Positions 1 through 9,612 are shown, numbered from the stretch's first letter. The stretch is DNA of 64,000 nucleotides from Methyloversatilis discipulorum (GCF_018780585.1 NZ_JADMJL010000011.1:1-64000); one strand, 5' to 3'. Numbers and translations: made by a program. The notes: generated from the letters alone by a model not told the origin.

Positions 1-30
1 TTCCTACGCTTGCCAGGGCAGAACATACAA

Positions 31-44
31 GCGAGCTTGCTCGC
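31..44. repeat. REP-like palindrome, possible terminator of the FUSC gene
   Basis: GCGAGC-TT-GCTCGC forms a short perfect inverted repeat just downstream of the minus-strand FUSC stop codon at 55-57. Read on the minus strand it is followed by a moderately T-rich tail. The core and its right flank (GATGGCGG) resemble REP palindromes known from Pseudomonas genomes, but that is recollection. It may act as a transcription terminator, a dispersed repeat, or both. Confidence 0.35.
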
Positions 45-54
45 GATGGCGGCC

Positions 55-2169
55 TTAACCCGAGTCAGTAGCCTCGATCGAGATCGCCGATTTCGGGGAA
101 AGCACCCCCAGCGTCCGGGCGGCGGTCACGACTGCCTGCGCGTCGGTGCGCGCGGCTTCGAGGCGGCGCGACAAGGGGTCGGAGGGCGGCGATGCGGATG
201 TGCCGCTTGCATCGCTGGCGAGCAGCGCTGCCAGTTCGCGGCGCCCGGCGGCGAGCCGCGCTTCGACATTCGATGCGTCCGGCCGCGCGCTCAGTCGGCG
301 CGCCGCGGCGATGTGGGCAAGCAGCAAATAGCCACGCGTGGTGAGCACGTTCAACGTAGCCAGAGGCTGCTGCTGCGAAGCCGGCTCGTCGCGCATGCGG
401 ACGACCGCGTCGGACAGCGTGCCGAGCGCTTCCTGCACATGGCGGCGGGCGAGCCGGTAGTGCATGTCGCGGGTGTCCGGCGTCAGCGCCAGTTCGACGT
501 ATTCACGCAGCGCGCCGAGCAGGCGGGCGGCCAGTGCGGTGACGCTGTCGCGCTCCCAGCTTGGCAGCACGCGGCTGAACAGCCAGGCGATGGCGACACC
601 GACGACGGTGTCGAAGAAGCGTTCGGAAATGTGGAAGCTGCCAGGGGCGATCAGGTGCAGCTGCAGCAGCGCCATCACGCAGGCGGCGGTGACGGTGACG
701 CGGTAGCGCACGGTGATGAAGGCGTGCGCGATGCCGATGCACACGAACACGATGCCCAGCAGCACCGCCGGTGCCGACACCAGATGCAGTATCACGGCCA
801 CGAACAGGCAGCCGAGCGCATTGCCGATCATCCGGTCGGTCTGACGCTGGCGCGTCTGGCTGAAGCTGGCGCGCATGACCAGCGATACCGTCAGCAGTAT
901 CCAGTAGCCATGGCCGGCCCAGGGTAGCCACCGCGACAGCGCCAAGGCGGCGGCCATCGCCAGCGTGAGCCGCAGCGCGTAGCGCAGTACCGGCGAATCC
1001 AGTCTGAACTCGTCGCGCAGCGCACGCGGCGTGAAGCTCGAGCGCGACAGGAAGCGGCTCATGTCCTCGTCGTCGACCTGCGCGGGCTCGCGCAGCGCGC
1101 GATCGACGCGACGCAGGCCGTCGATGGCGCCGAGCAGCTTGCGTCGCCCGGCTTCGAGTACCGCGATGGCGGCGCTGTGGTCCAGCGCCGGATCGGCCGA
1201 CAGCGCGGCGACCTCCCGCTCCAGCGCAGGGCGCGTGTTGCGATAGGGCGTGTCGTCGAGTACCGGACGGCTGCCCGACAGGCCGCCGTGGGCGAGACGC
1301 AGCACGTCGTCGGCCGCGGCGTGCGTCATCGCCGCCAGCAGGCGCATGACGCGGTGATCGCCGAAGGCCTCGCGCAGCGGTGCGTAGTCGCCCTGGCTGG
1401 CCAGCACCGCTTCGTGGGCGTCGATCAGCGCCAGCAGGCCGTTGGTCAGCGCCTGCTGTTCCGGCGAGCAGCGGTCGACGAACACGAAGTCGCGTGCGGT
1501 CTGCAGCCGCTCGGCGAACGCGGCCTGCCGGCGCACCAGTTCGGCATATACCGCATCGAGGTCGTTGGCCGGGTTGAACAGCGCCGCCTTGCCGCGTACA
1601 TAGTCGGCAAAGGCGTACAGCGCGTCGACGACAGCGCGGCGGCGCATCGCGGTGTCGGTCAGACGCGCCATCAGCAGCGCGTAAAGCAGATAGCTCAGGC
1701 CGCCGGCGAACTGCAGCGCCAGGTGAGCCGCCTGTTCGCGCGGCGGCAGATCCGGCTGGGCCATCGTGAACGCCATCGTCATCATCATGCCGTAGCCCAG
1801 TGGCAGGCCGGGCTTGCCCCAGGCCGTGGCCATGCCCGAGGCGAAGGCGATCAGCAGGATTGCAGCGGCGAACACGGGCAGCGTGTCATGGGTGGCCAGC
1901 ACCAGCAGCGCGACCACCGGCATCTGAATCAGGTTGGCGAGCAGCAGCGGCAGCTTGTTGCGGCGCGGAGCGGGAATGTCGGTCAGGCTCACCACCAGTG
2001 CGCCCGCGGCCATGGCAATGGCCGTCCGCGTGTCGGCCACCGCCCAGGCGAGCAGGGCCACCAGTGCGACGCCGAGCGAGCAGCCGAAGCCGCTCAGTGC
2101 GTGATGGTTGCGCAGCTGGCGCGCCAGCAGCGGGTTGCGGGTGATGCGGTGGGCGAAGCGACGCAGCAT
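55..2169 (-). CDS. FUSC family inner-membrane transporter (YccS/AaeB-like)
   Basis: A 704-residue membrane protein with two copies of the fusaric-acid-resistance/YccS arrangement. An N-terminal block of about six hydrophobic helices (roughly residues 20-175) is followed by a soluble helical region. A second block of helices (roughly 400-530) and a C-terminal soluble tail complete it. FUSC proteins are proposed efflux permeases for aromatic acids and related compounds; the substrate here is unknown. The reading frame runs upstream into the response-regulator gene, but the hydrophobic family-like sequence begins at the ATG at 2169 (MLRRFAHR), so that start was chosen. It is third in an apparent operon with the kinase and regulator genes, 26 bp after the regulator stop, which suggests that this two-component system controls it. 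Confidence 0.8.
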   Translation of the reverse strand: MLRRFAHRITRNPLLARQLRNHHALSGFGCSLGVALVALLAWAVADTRTAIAMAAGALVVSLTDIPAPRRNKLPLLLANLIQMPVVALLVLATHDTLPVFAAAILLIAFASGMATAWGKPGLPLGYGMMMTMAFTMAQPDLPPREQAAHLALQFAGGLSYLLYALLMARLTDTAMRRRAVVDALYAFADYVRGKAALFNPANDLDAVYAELVRRQAAFAERLQTARDFVFVDRCSPEQQALTNGLLALIDAHEAVLASQGDYAPLREAFGDHRVMRLLAAMTHAAADDVLRLAHGGLSGSRPVLDDTPYRNTRPALEREVAALSADPALDHSAAIAVLEAGRRKLLGAIDGLRRVDRALREPAQVDDEDMSRFLSRSSFTPRALRDEFRLDSPVLRYALRLTLAMAAALALSRWLPWAGHGYWILLTVSLVMRASFSQTRQRQTDRMIGNALGCLFVAVILHLVSAPAVLLGIVFVCIGIAHAFITVRYRVTVTAACVMALLQLHLIAPGSFHISERFFDTVVGVAIAWLFSRVLPSWERDSVTALAARLLGALREYVELALTPDTRDMHYRLARRHVQEALGTLSDAVVRMRDEPASQQQPLATLNVLTTRGYLLLAHIAAARRLSARPDASNVEARLAAGRRELAALLASDASGTSASPPSDPLSRRLEAARTDAQAVVTAARTLGVLSPKSAISIEATDSG

Positions 2170-2195
2170 GAGTCGGAGGGCAGAGTGGTCGGCGT

Positions 2196-2822
2196 TCAGC
2201 CGCGCTCGCGGCGGCGCTCCATCGCGAACTTCATCAGCGCGGCGCTGCTGTCCAGTTCGAATTTGCGCTTGATATTGATGCGGTGGCTTTCGACCGTGCG
2301 GACGGACAGGTCGAGCCGGGTGGCGATCTCCTTGTTGCCCAGGCCGTCGGCGATCAGGTCCAGCACGTCGCGTTCGCGCGGCGTCAGTCCCGACTCCGGC
2401 AGGCTGGCGCTGACCAGTGCGTCGGCGACGCGGGCGCTGAACCAGCGCTGGCCGGCACAGACCGCATCGATCGCGGCGATGATCTCGGCCGACGGGCTGT
2501 CCTTCAGCACATAGCCGCGCGCACCGGCGCGGAAGGCCTCGATCACGTACTGCGGTTCGTCGTGCATGGTGAGCATGATCACCTTCAGATCGGGCGCACT
2601 CTGATGCAGCTGGCGCGTCAGTTCGATGCCGTGGATGTCGCGCATCGAAATGTCCATCAGCACGCAATCCGGCGTATGCCGGCGCACCGCGTCGAGCGCT
2701 TCGGTCGCGTTGCCGGCTTCGGCGACGACGGCGAAGCGGGCAACGGCTTCCAGTCGTGCGCGCAGGCCGTCGCGCACCAGCGGGTGGTCATCGACGAGCA
2801 GCAGGCGGAAGTGGGCGGTCAT
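2196..2822 (-). CDS. NarL/FixJ-type response regulator
   Basis: A 208-residue regulator. The N-terminal receiver has the acidic pocket (VDDH), phosphoacceptor Asp57 in VLMDIS, and conserved Lys107 in VLKDS. A C-terminal LuxR-type helix-turn-helix lies at about 145-205 (LTPRERDVLDLIADG, then the recognition-helix region TVESHRINI). The start at 2822 gives MTAHFRLLLVDD, the usual short lead to the receiver; a longer frame start exists at 2903 but overlaps the kinase gene. It lies 13 bp after the kinase gene and is its probable partner. Likely targets are its own operon and the divergent cstA promoter (inference). Confidence 0.9.
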   Translation of the reverse strand: MTAHFRLLLVDDHPLVRDGLRARLEAVARFAVVAEAGNATEALDAVRRHTPDCVLMDISMRDIHGIELTRQLHQSAPDLKVIMLTMHDEPQYVIEAFRAGARGYVLKDSPSAEIIAAIDAVCAGQRWFSARVADALVSASLPESGLTPRERDVLDLIADGLGNKEIATRLDLSVRTVESHRINIKRKFELDSSAALMKFAMERRRERG

Positions 2823-2835
2823 CGGGCGGATCGGG

Positions 2836-4185
2836 TCAGGCAACGGGCAGGCGGGCGGACAGCAGCGTACCGGAGCTGCCGGAAGAAAGGTCGAAGCGGC
2901 CACCGAGCGCTTCGACGCGCTCGCGCATGCTGCTCAGGCCGAGGCCGCGCTGTGGCGACGCGGAGACTGCCTCGACGTCGAAGCCGCGGCCGTCGTCGCG
3001 GATGCTCAGCGCAATGGCGCCCGGCTCGCGGCCGAGCCGCAGTTCGACCCGGCTGGCACGCGCGTGACGCTCGATATTGTTCAGCGCCTCCTGCAGCAGC
3101 CGGAACAGCGCGGTGCCGGCGTCACCGGGGGCGACGATGTCGGCGTCGGCCTGCATGTCGACGACGACGCCGCTGCGCTGCGCGAATTCGTCCACCACCT
3201 GCTTCATCGCCGGCACCAGTCCGAGTGTGTCGAGCATGGTCGGGCGCAGCCCGTGCGAGATGCGCCGCACGTCGCCCAGTACCTCCTCGACGCCGGCCAC
3301 GCCGCGGGCGAGGGTGCGGCGGGCCGCGTCGAGCGCGTCGGCGGCCGGCTGTTCGAGCCGCGCCTGCGCCGATTCGAGCAGGAACTTCACCGACACCAGG
3401 CTCTGGCTGACGCCGTCGTGCAGTTCGCCGGCGACCCGCGCCCGCTCGTTCTCCTGCGAGCGCACGACCTGGCGCGCCAGTTCGCGCATCTTCAGCTCGG
3501 CATCGCGGCGGTCGGACACGTTCAGGGCCAGCCCGGCCAGTGCGACCAGCAGCGTCGCCACCACCGCAATGCCGGCGATCACGCCCATCGTATTGCGTAT
3601 GGCGACGCGCGCCTGGCGGTCGATGCGCTCGCGCGCGGCGACGATGTCGTCGGTGTAGAGACCGGTGCCGACCATCCATCCCCACTGCGGCACGGTGGCG
3701 ACATAGCCCAACTTGTTCTCGATGCGACCGGTGGAGGGGCGTCGCCAGATGAAGTCCACGAAGCCGCCGCCGTCGCGCGCGCGCGAAACGAGGTTCTGTA
3801 TGGTCGGCCGGCCCTGCGGGTCGCGCAGTTCCCACAGGTTCTGCCCGACCAGATCGGGCTGGCGCGGATGCATCAGCACCTGGCCCGACAGGTCATAGAC
3901 GAAGAAGTAGCCGTCGTTGCCGAACTCCAGCTGACGCAGCACGCGCAGCGCCTCGTCGCGTGCCGCCGGTTCGTCGCGGGCCGTCAGGTGGGCGATGCTG
4001 GCCAGCGCCAGCGTCACGTAGTTCTGCAGTTCATGCCGGCGCGAATCCATCAGCGCCGGTTCGACGATGGCGTGCTCGGCATCGGTCAGCGCCTGCGACT
4101 GCAGCTTCACCACCGCCGCCACCGCCGCGATGGCGAGCAGCAGCGGCACGATGGCCAGCAGCACGAATTTGAGGCGAAGTTGCAT
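2836..4185 (-). CDS. Cache-domain sensor histidine kinase (HisKA_3 type)
   Basis: A 449-residue membrane kinase. TM1 is at about 6-26, followed by a periplasmic single-Cache (sCache_2-like) domain at about 35-185 with DGYFFVYDLSGQVLMHP. TM2 is at about 199-223. The HisKA_3 dimerisation domain carries phosphoacceptor His256 in GELHDGVSQSL, and the HATPase domain shows an N-box (LLQEALNNIERHA, about 363-375) and a G-box (DDGRGF, 397-402). The start at 4185 directly precedes the first membrane helix; the longer frame to 4296 has no support. Cache domains of this kind usually bind small organic acids or related nutrients. Together with the neighbouring CstA family transporter, that makes a carbon-source signal plausible. 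Confidence 0.9.
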   Translation of the reverse strand: MQLRLKFVLLAIVPLLLAIAAVAAVVKLQSQALTDAEHAIVEPALMDSRRHELQNYVTLALASIAHLTARDEPAARDEALRVLRQLEFGNDGYFFVYDLSGQVLMHPRQPDLVGQNLWELRDPQGRPTIQNLVSRARDGGGFVDFIWRRPSTGRIENKLGYVATVPQWGWMVGTGLYTDDIVAARERIDRQARVAIRNTMGVIAGIAVVATLLVALAGLALNVSDRRDAELKMRELARQVVRSQENERARVAGELHDGVSQSLVSVKFLLESAQARLEQPAADALDAARRTLARGVAGVEEVLGDVRRISHGLRPTMLDTLGLVPAMKQVVDEFAQRSGVVVDMQADADIVAPGDAGTALFRLLQEALNNIERHARASRVELRLGREPGAIALSIRDDGRGFDVEAVSASPQRGLGLSSMRERVEALGGRFDLSSGSSGTLLSARLPVA

Positions 4186-4301
4186 GGGGCAGGGCGGATG
4201 GCGGAAGCGGAATGATAAGGCCTGCGCAGCGCCTGAAATGAGCGGTCCGCTGATTGCGTTGGTGCCGGAGAGGGGGCCGACGGTATCTCCGATCACCGCC
4301 G

Positions 4302-4575
4302 CTGTCGGGGTCAGAAGACCCGTCCTACAGAATCCCGGCTCCGGTCACAGGTCGGGTGCGATCGCTGTGGCAGCGGCCTTGGCCGCGACGCGGCTGCTGC
4401 GTTCCGCGGGCTTCGATCCAAGCCACTGTCGGGGTCAGAAGACCCCTCCCACAGAACCCGGGCTCCGGCCGCGGGTCGGGCGCGATCCCTGTGGTAGCGG
4501 CCTTGGCCGCGACGCGGCCGCTGCAGTCCGAATGCCTCGATACGGGCCGCTGTCGGGGTCAAGACCCCTCCCTCA
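4302..4575. repeat. Tandem hairpin repeat (about 124-nt unit) in the divergent gap
   Basis: Two and a half copies of one unit occupy the space between the kinase gene and cstA. Each unit holds a GCGGCC-TT-GGCCGC hairpin and a GGGGTC-AGAA-GACCCC hairpin, and begins with CTGTGG and ends with CCACAG or a variant. Copies start near 4365 and 4489, and a half copy covers 4302-4364; the last GGGGTC arm has lost one base of the loop. A related copy occurs at 59400-59489. The units look like a non-coding REP/MITE-type dispersed element, not a gene. No credible ORF was found in 4186-4767. Confidence 0.75.
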
Positions 4576-4687
4576 GATACCCCTGCTTCGACAACAGAAC
4601 CACCCCCACAACGCACCCGCCCCAGGGTTTTCCCCTACGTGTTTGCACGGATCTCGCCTGCGTAGTGCCCCCGATGCGGCAGGTCTT

Positions 4688-4702
4688 GTATGAAAACCAT
4701 AC
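4688..4702. promoter_or_regulatory. Dyad-symmetric candidate operator upstream of cstA
   Basis: GTATG-AAAAC-CATAC is a perfect 5+5 inverted repeat centred about 73 bp upstream of the cstA start, in the AT-richer end of the divergent gap. Its size would suit a dimeric regulator such as the adjacent LuxR-type response regulator. No motif match can be confirmed by eye. Confidence 0.3.
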
Positions 4703-4767
4703 TCCGGGCAGGCCGCAAAGAGGCGGTCGGCAGGCCGGGTTCACCGGTCGCACCCGAGAGGAGACAC

Positions 4768-6834
4768 ATGAACAACCTTCTTCCCAAACTGGGCTGGGCG
4801 GCACTCTCGCTGCTTGGCGCCGCGTCGCTCGGCGTGGTCGCACTGTCGCGCGGTGAAACGATCAGCGCGTTGTGGATCGTGCTGGCTGCGATTTCGGTCT
4901 ATTTCATCGCCTACCGCTTCTACGCCCGCTTCATCGCCTACCGCGTGCTCGAAGTCGACGGCAATCGCATCACCCCGGCCTGGGCCAAGAACGACGGCCT
5001 CGACTACGTGCCGACCAACCGCAACATCCTGTTCGGCCACCACTTCGCCGCCATCGCCGGCGCCGGACCGCTGGTCGGGCCGGTGCTCGCGGCGCAGATG
5101 GGCTATCTGCCGGGCATGCTGTGGATTCTGGCCGGCGTCGTGTTCGCCGGCGCGGTGCAGGACTTCATCGTGCTGTTCATCTCGACCCGTCGCGACGGCC
5201 GCTCGCTGGGCGACCTGATCAAGTCGGAACTGGGCGAGGTACCGGGCGTGATCGCGCTGTTCGGCGCCTTCATGATCATGGTCATCATTCTCGCGGTGCT
5301 GGCGCTCATCGTCGTCAAGGCGCTGGCGCATTCGCCGTGGGGCACCTTCACGGTGGCGGCGACCATCCCGATCGCCATCCTGATGGGCGTGTACATGCGC
5401 TACATCCGTCCGGGCAGGATCGGCGAGATCTCCATCGTCGGCTTCCTGCTGCTGATGGCGGCCATCGTGGTTGGCGGCTGGGTCGCGGCCGATCCGATAT
5501 GGGGTCCGATGTTCACCTTCGACGGCACCGAACTGACCTGGATGCTGATCGGTTACGGCTTCGTCGCCTCGGTGCTGCCGGTGTGGCTGCTGCTGGCGCC
5601 GCGCGACTACCTGTCCACCTTCCTGAAGATCGGCACCATCGTCGGTCTGGCACTGGGCATCTTCATCGTTGCACCGCAACTGCAGATGCCGGCGATCACC
5701 AAGTTCATCGACGGCAGCGGTCCAGTGTGGTCGGGCAACCTGTTCCCCTTCCTCTTCATCACCATCGCCTGCGGCGCGGTGTCGGGCTTCCACGCGCTGA
5801 TTTCGTCGGGCACCACGCCCAAGCTGCTGGACCGCGAAACCGACGCACCGCTGATCGGTTACGGCGGCATGCTGATGGAGTCCTTCGTCGCCATCATGGC
5901 GCTGGTCGCTGCCTCGGTCATCGATCCGGGCGTCTATTTCGCGATGAACAGCCCGGCAGCGCTGATCGGCAAGACCGCGCAGGAAGCGGCCACCGTGATT
6001 TCGCAGTGGGGCTTCGTGGTGACGCCGGAAGTGCTGACGCAGACCGCGGCCGACGTCGGCGAATCGACCATCATTTCGCGCGCCGGTGGCGCACCGACGC
6101 TGGCCGTCGGCATGGCCCACATCCTGCATCAGGTGATAGGCGGGCAGGGCATGATGGCCTTCTGGTACCACTTCGCCATCCTGTTCGAAGCGCTGTTCAT
6201 CCTGACCGCGGTCGACGCGGGCACGCGGGCGGGCCGCTTCATGCTGCAGGACCTGATGGGCACCTTCGTACCGGCCTTCAAGCGCACCGAGGCACTGGTG
6301 CCGAACCTGGTCGCCACCGGCCTGTGCGTCGCCGCCTGGGGTTACTTCCTGTACCAGGGGGTGGTCGATCCGCTGGGCGGCATCAACACGCTATGGCCGC
6401 TGTTCGGCGTCGCCAACCAGATGCTGGCCGCCGTGGCACTGGTGCTCGCCACCGTCGTGCTGGTGAAGATGAAGAAGCAGCGCTACATGTGGGTGACGGT
6501 GATGCCCACCGTGTGGCTGCTCGCCTGCACGCTGACCGCCGGCTGGCAGAAGGTCTTCAGCGACAACCCGAAGATCGGTTTCCTCGCGCACGCCGCCAAG
6601 TTCAGCGCCGCCGCCGAGAACGGCGAAGTGCTGGCGCCGGCCAAGAGCATCCAGCAGATGCAGCAGGTCATCTTCAACGACTACGTCGATGCCGCGCTCG
6701 CGTCGATGTTCGTGCTGGTCGTGCTGTCCATCACCTTCTTTGGCATCCGCAAGGTGCTGCAGGCGCTGCGCCACGAGCACCCGACGGTGCGCGAGACGCA
6801 TCACGGCGTGCACGGCGAGACCGTCAAGGCCTGA
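4768..6834 (+). CDS. cstA: CstA/BtsT family transporter (peptide or pyruvate uptake)
   Basis: A 688-residue polytopic protein of the carbon-starvation CstA family with about 16-18 hydrophobic helices. The N-terminal region carries the family sequence [17 protein letters not shown] and the loop [17 protein letters not shown]. Family members import peptides (CstA) or pyruvate (BtsT/YjiY) in exchange with protons; the precise substrate cannot be read from sequence. The start at 4768 has a strong Shine-Dalgarno (GAGAGGAG) seven bases upstream; the frame's earlier ATG at 4690 lies inside the dyad element. It is followed by ybdD and yjiA, the same order as yjiY-yjiX-yjiA in Escherichia coli, and diverges from a two-component operon. 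Confidence 0.93.
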   Translation: MNNLLPKLGWAALSLLGAASLGVVALSRGETISALWIVLAAISVYFIAYRFYARFIAYRVLEVDGNRITPAWAKNDGLDYVPTNRNILFGHHFAAIAGAGPLVGPVLAAQMGYLPGMLWILAGVVFAGAVQDFIVLFISTRRDGRSLGDLIKSELGEVPGVIALFGAFMIMVIILAVLALIVVKALAHSPWGTFTVAATIPIAILMGVYMRYIRPGRIGEISIVGFLLLMAAIVVGGWVAADPIWGPMFTFDGTELTWMLIGYGFVASVLPVWLLLAPRDYLSTFLKIGTIVGLALGIFIVAPQLQMPAITKFIDGSGPVWSGNLFPFLFITIACGAVSGFHALISSGTTPKLLDRETDAPLIGYGGMLMESFVAIMALVAASVIDPGVYFAMNSPAALIGKTAQEAATVISQWGFVVTPEVLTQTAADVGESTIISRAGGAPTLAVGMAHILHQVIGGQGMMAFWYHFAILFEALFILTAVDAGTRAGRFMLQDLMGTFVPAFKRTEALVPNLVATGLCVAAWGYFLYQGVVDPLGGINTLWPLFGVANQMLAAVALVLATVVLVKMKKQRYMWVTVMPTVWLLACTLTAGWQKVFSDNPKIGFLAHAAKFSAAAENGEVLAPAKSIQQMQQVIFNDYVDAALASMFVLVVLSITFFGIRKVLQALRHEHPTVRETHHGVHGETVKA

Positions 6835-6905
6835 GGTCCTTCGTGATGCGCATGAACATGTCCTCCGGTCGATGGTCTGCCTCACAAGGGCTGGCCGTCG
6901 TGTCT

Positions 6906-6938
6906 GCCGCGCGCCTGCTTATCCTGCGGGCGCGCGGC
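6906..6938 (+). promoter_or_regulatory. Intercistronic hairpin between cstA and ybdD
   Basis: GCCGCGCGCC (6906-6915) pairs perfectly with GGCGCGCGGC (6929-6938) around a 13-nt loop, with no T-run behind it. It could act as a partial terminator or as an mRNA-stabilising structure that sets the ratio of cstA to downstream transcripts. Confidence 0.4.
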
Positions 6939-6966
6939 GGGCAGGGCATGCACTGAGGGCGCCGCC

Positions 6967-7161
6967 ATGTTCAAGGACCTCGCGCGCATGGGCGAATACC
7001 TCGGGCAAGCTGCCCGCCTCATGGTCGGGCTGCCGGACTACGATACCTATGTCCAGCACATGCGCATGAAGCACCCGGACCAGGTGCCCATGACGTATGA
7101 GGAATTTTTCCGTGAACGCCAGGAGGCGCGCTTCGGCGGTGCCTCCGGCAAATGTTGCTAG
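6967..7161 (+). CDS. ybdD: YbdD/YjiX family small protein
   Basis: A 64-residue soluble protein of the YbdD/YjiX family, recognised by its length, the core [19 protein letters not shown] and the terminal cysteine pair. Family members are almost always encoded next to cstA or btsT, and some work implicates them in activity of that transporter. The gene sits 132 bp after cstA. The start at 6967 gives the usual family N-terminus. Confidence 0.9.
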   Translation: MFKDLARMGEYLGQAARLMVGLPDYDTYVQHMRMKHPDQVPMTYEEFFRERQEARFGGASGKCC

Positions 7162-7268
7162 GCCGGCGTCGACGACGACGACGACGGCTTTCACCGATGT
7201 ACCACCCTCCTCCTATTGGCCGGGGTCGGCGCAAGCCTTCCCCGGCATCTTTTTTGGAGAGAGTCTCG

Positions 7269-8300
7269 ATGACCCCTCATGAATCCATCCCGGTCACCCT
7301 GCTGACCGGTTTCCTCGGCGCCGGCAAGACGACGCTGCTGAATCGCCTGCTGGCTGCCAATCACGGCCAGCGCATCGCCGTGGTCGAGAACGAGTTCGGC
7401 GCCGCCGGCATCGACGGCGCGTTGCTCGACCGTGCCGCGGTGTCGGTGGTCGAATTGTCCAATGGCTGCATCTGCTGCACCGTGCAGGGCGAGCTGGGTG
7501 ACGCGCTGGCCGGCCTGCTGTCCCGGCGCGATGCAGACGACCTGGCTTTCGACCGGCTCATCGTCGAAACCACCGGTCTGGCTGACCCGGCGCCGGTGGT
7601 GCAGACCTTTTTCAACGACGCGCGGCTGCGCGAGCGCTACCGTCTGGACGGCGTCGTCACCGTGGTCGACGCGGTGCATTTCGACGGCCAGTTCCGGCGC
7701 GAGCGGGTCGCCGCCTCGCAGGTCGCCTTCGCCGACCGGCTGCTCATTTCGCACGCCGATCTGGTGACGCCGGAAGCGCTGTACGAACTCTGTACGCGGC
7801 TGCAGCGCGTCAATGCGCGCGCACCGCTCATCGTCGCCGGCAGCGCCGACGAGAGCTGGCGCGATCTGTTCTCGATCAAGGGCTTTTCGCTGGACGAACG
7901 CGGTCTGCCGGTGCGTGGCTGGCACCCGGTGTCGCCGCGCGCGATTTCCGGCATCGCCGGCATGGCGCGCAAGTCGTGGGACGACGCGGTCGGCTCGCTG
8001 CTGCTCGAATGCGAGGCGCCGCTCGATCTGGAGCGCGTGTCGGCCTTCGTCGATACGCTGATCAACGAGCACTCGGTCGATCTGCTGCGCTACAAGGGCA
8101 TCCTGTCGATCGAGGGCGAGAACCGCCGTCTCATCTTCCAGGGTGTGCACCGCATTGCCGGTTTCGACTACGGCCGGCCGTGGGAGGCGGGGGAGGCGCG
8201 CATGAGCCGCGTCGTGCTGATTGGCCGCCATCTGCCGGCAGAAGCACTGCGCGCCCGCTTTCTCGCCACGGTCGCCGCACCGGCGGCCGAAGCGGCCTGA
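7269..8300 (+). CDS. yjiA: G3E-family GTPase (YjiA/CobW-like)
   Basis: A 343-residue P-loop GTPase. Walker A is GFLGAGKTT near residue 15, the metal-binding CxCC motif is in [10 protein letters not shown] near residue 65, and ETTGLADP is the switch-type motif. The C-terminal CobW_C domain spans about 240-335. G3E proteins handle zinc, cobalt or nickel delivery; YjiA binds zinc and is linked to the cstA-type operon through synteny. The start at 7269 has a purine-rich ribosome site (TTGGAGAGA). The 5' extension of the frame is a low-complexity arginine run and was dropped. Confidence 0.9.
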   Translation: MTPHESIPVTLLTGFLGAGKTTLLNRLLAANHGQRIAVVENEFGAAGIDGALLDRAAVSVVELSNGCICCTVQGELGDALAGLLSRRDADDLAFDRLIVETTGLADPAPVVQTFFNDARLRERYRLDGVVTVVDAVHFDGQFRRERVAASQVAFADRLLISHADLVTPEALYELCTRLQRVNARAPLIVAGSADESWRDLFSIKGFSLDERGLPVRGWHPVSPRAISGIAGMARKSWDDAVGSLLLECEAPLDLERVSAFVDTLINEHSVDLLRYKGILSIEGENRRLIFQGVHRIAGFDYGRPWEAGEARMSRVVLIGRHLPAEALRARFLATVAAPAAEAA

Positions 8301-8306
8301 CGCGCG

Positions 8307-8329
8307 AGGCGCCCGCCGTGCGGGCGCCT
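8307..8329. terminator. Strong hairpin between convergent yjiA and rnk
   Basis: AGGCGCCCGC and GCGGGCGCCT form a 10-bp perfect stem with a 3-nt loop in the 36-bp gap between two converging genes. There is no T-tract on either strand, so it is at best a weak intrinsic or bidirectional terminator. Confidence 0.5.
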
Positions 8330-8336
8330 GCGCTGC

Positions 8337-8762
8337 TCATCGCGCGAAATCGCCGGCCCGTTCGGGCTGGTACACCACCTTGTCTATGCGCACGCGCAGC
8401 GTGCCGCCACTCGGTCCCGGCCAGTCGATCTCGTCGCCTTCGCTGAGCCCGAGCAGCGCGCTGCCGACCGGAGCCAGCACCGACACCGTGCCGTTGCCGT
8501 CGCCCACTTCACGCGGAAACACCAGCGTCAGGCTCTGTGTTTCGTTCGCCGGTGCGATGCTGAAGCGCACGGTCGAGTGCATGGTCACCACGTCCGGCGG
8601 CACTTCACGCGAGGGCACGATGTCGGCGCGCAGCAGTTCGGCGGCCAGCGCGTCGCGTCCGGGCATGTTGCGCGCCGGCAAGGTCGACAGCAGCGCGTCG
8701 AGGCGATCGGCGTCCAGTTCGGTCAGCGTGATATTGGGCTTGATGTTCGGCTTCTTGGTCAT
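8337..8762 (-). CDS. rnk: Rnk-like GreA/GreB family protein (nucleoside diphosphate kinase regulator)
   Basis: A 141-residue protein: a short helical N-terminus followed by a C-terminal GreA/GreB-type FKBP-like domain (about 55-135) with SVLAPVGSALLGLSEGDEIDW. Rnk binds RNA polymerase like Gre factors but has a short coiled coil and lacks the acidic catalytic tip. Here the N-terminal helix pair is likewise short. The ATG at 8762 is preferred because AGGA lies seven bases upstream; an in-frame ATG at 8777 is possible. Confidence 0.85.
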   Translation of the reverse strand: MTKKPNIKPNITLTELDADRLDALLSTLPARNMPGRDALAAELLRADIVPSREVPPDVVTMHSTVRFSIAPANETQSLTLVFPREVGDGNGTVSVLAPVGSALLGLSEGDEIDWPGPSGGTLRVRIDKVVYQPERAGDFAR

Positions 8763-9129
8763 GTATTCGGTCCTCATGCGGGGCTCGTCGCAAGGACGAG
8801 CAGCCGCGTGACGCATCATTGCGCAGCGCGGCGGAAATTCGGGAAAGTGGCCGGAAGTGGCCGGTGTCGGGCACGCGCGCCCGTCAGGCGGCGACGGTCT
8901 GGTACAGCTTCAGCTACAGACGGTCGCCGGGTCAGCCTCGCAGGCGCTCACCTCATGCAGTCGGTGCGCGAGCGCCGCGCACGACAGACGAGTGCCGGCG
9001 CGCAGCAGGGCTGCGGTCGGATTCGGCTGGACAGAGGTGCGCAATACGTTCACGGGAGCGGGCGAGGGGTGGGATCGTGCGAAGGGATGGACCGTAGCAT
9101 CGAAGTGCGCCGGCGGCAAGCCGCGCTCA
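8763..9129. other. Intergenic stretch, nothing recognisable
   Basis: 367 bp between the start of rnk and the end of the cupin gene, both on the minus strand. Several overlapping open frames exist, but none shows family-like sequence or a ribosome site. It should hold the rnk promoter; no clear -35/-10 pair was found. Confidence 0.5.
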
Positions 9130-9447
9130 TCACTCGACCAGCGGCGTCGGCTTCTGCGACGACACGAAGATGACGGCGTCGCTCAGCGCCACGACGTCGT
9201 GTTCCTCACCGGCTTCGGTGTGGAGATAGTCGCCGGCCTCCAGCTCGACGCCGCCGATGGCGACGCGACCGGCAATCACCACCACCTCCTCGCCCCCCTG
9301 ATGCGTGTGCCGCGGAAAGCGGCTGCCGACCGCCAGCCGCACGAAGGAAGCCCGACCGCCGTGCTCGGTGTTGCGGAACAGGCTGCGTTCGATGCCCGGA
9401 AAATCGGTGGCGGCCCAGCTGCGGGTGGCGGCCTTGTTGACCAGCAT
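9130..9447 (-). CDS. Small cupin-domain protein (ChrR-like)
   Basis: A 105-residue single-domain cupin. Motif 1 is RHTHQGGEEVVVIAG, with two histidines and a glutamate as likely metal ligands; motif 2 lies in AGDYLHTEAGEEHDV, with a further histidine. It resembles the cupin half of ChrR anti-sigma factors, but no zinc-binding anti-sigma domain is fused to it and the sigma pair at 17.5-18.8 kb is not adjacent. The function (metal-dependent enzyme or stress sensor) is unknown. Confidence 0.8.
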   Translation of the reverse strand: MLVNKAATRSWAATDFPGIERSLFRNTEHGGRASFVRLAVGSRFPRHTHQGGEEVVVIAGRVAIGGVELEAGDYLHTEAGEEHDVVALSDAVIFVSSQKPTPLVE

Positions 9448-9612
9448 GGCGGATCTCCGCGGAAGACAAGCCGCAAGTGTGCCGCGTTTCGTTGCCGTCG
9501 GTGACCGCAGTGCCCGCCGTGGACTTTGCCCGTCATTCCGGATTGATATTGCGCACGACCCCGAGCGTCGCGAAGCCTAGATTCTGTCCCGGTCCGTTCC
9601 GGGAGTTTCTGT

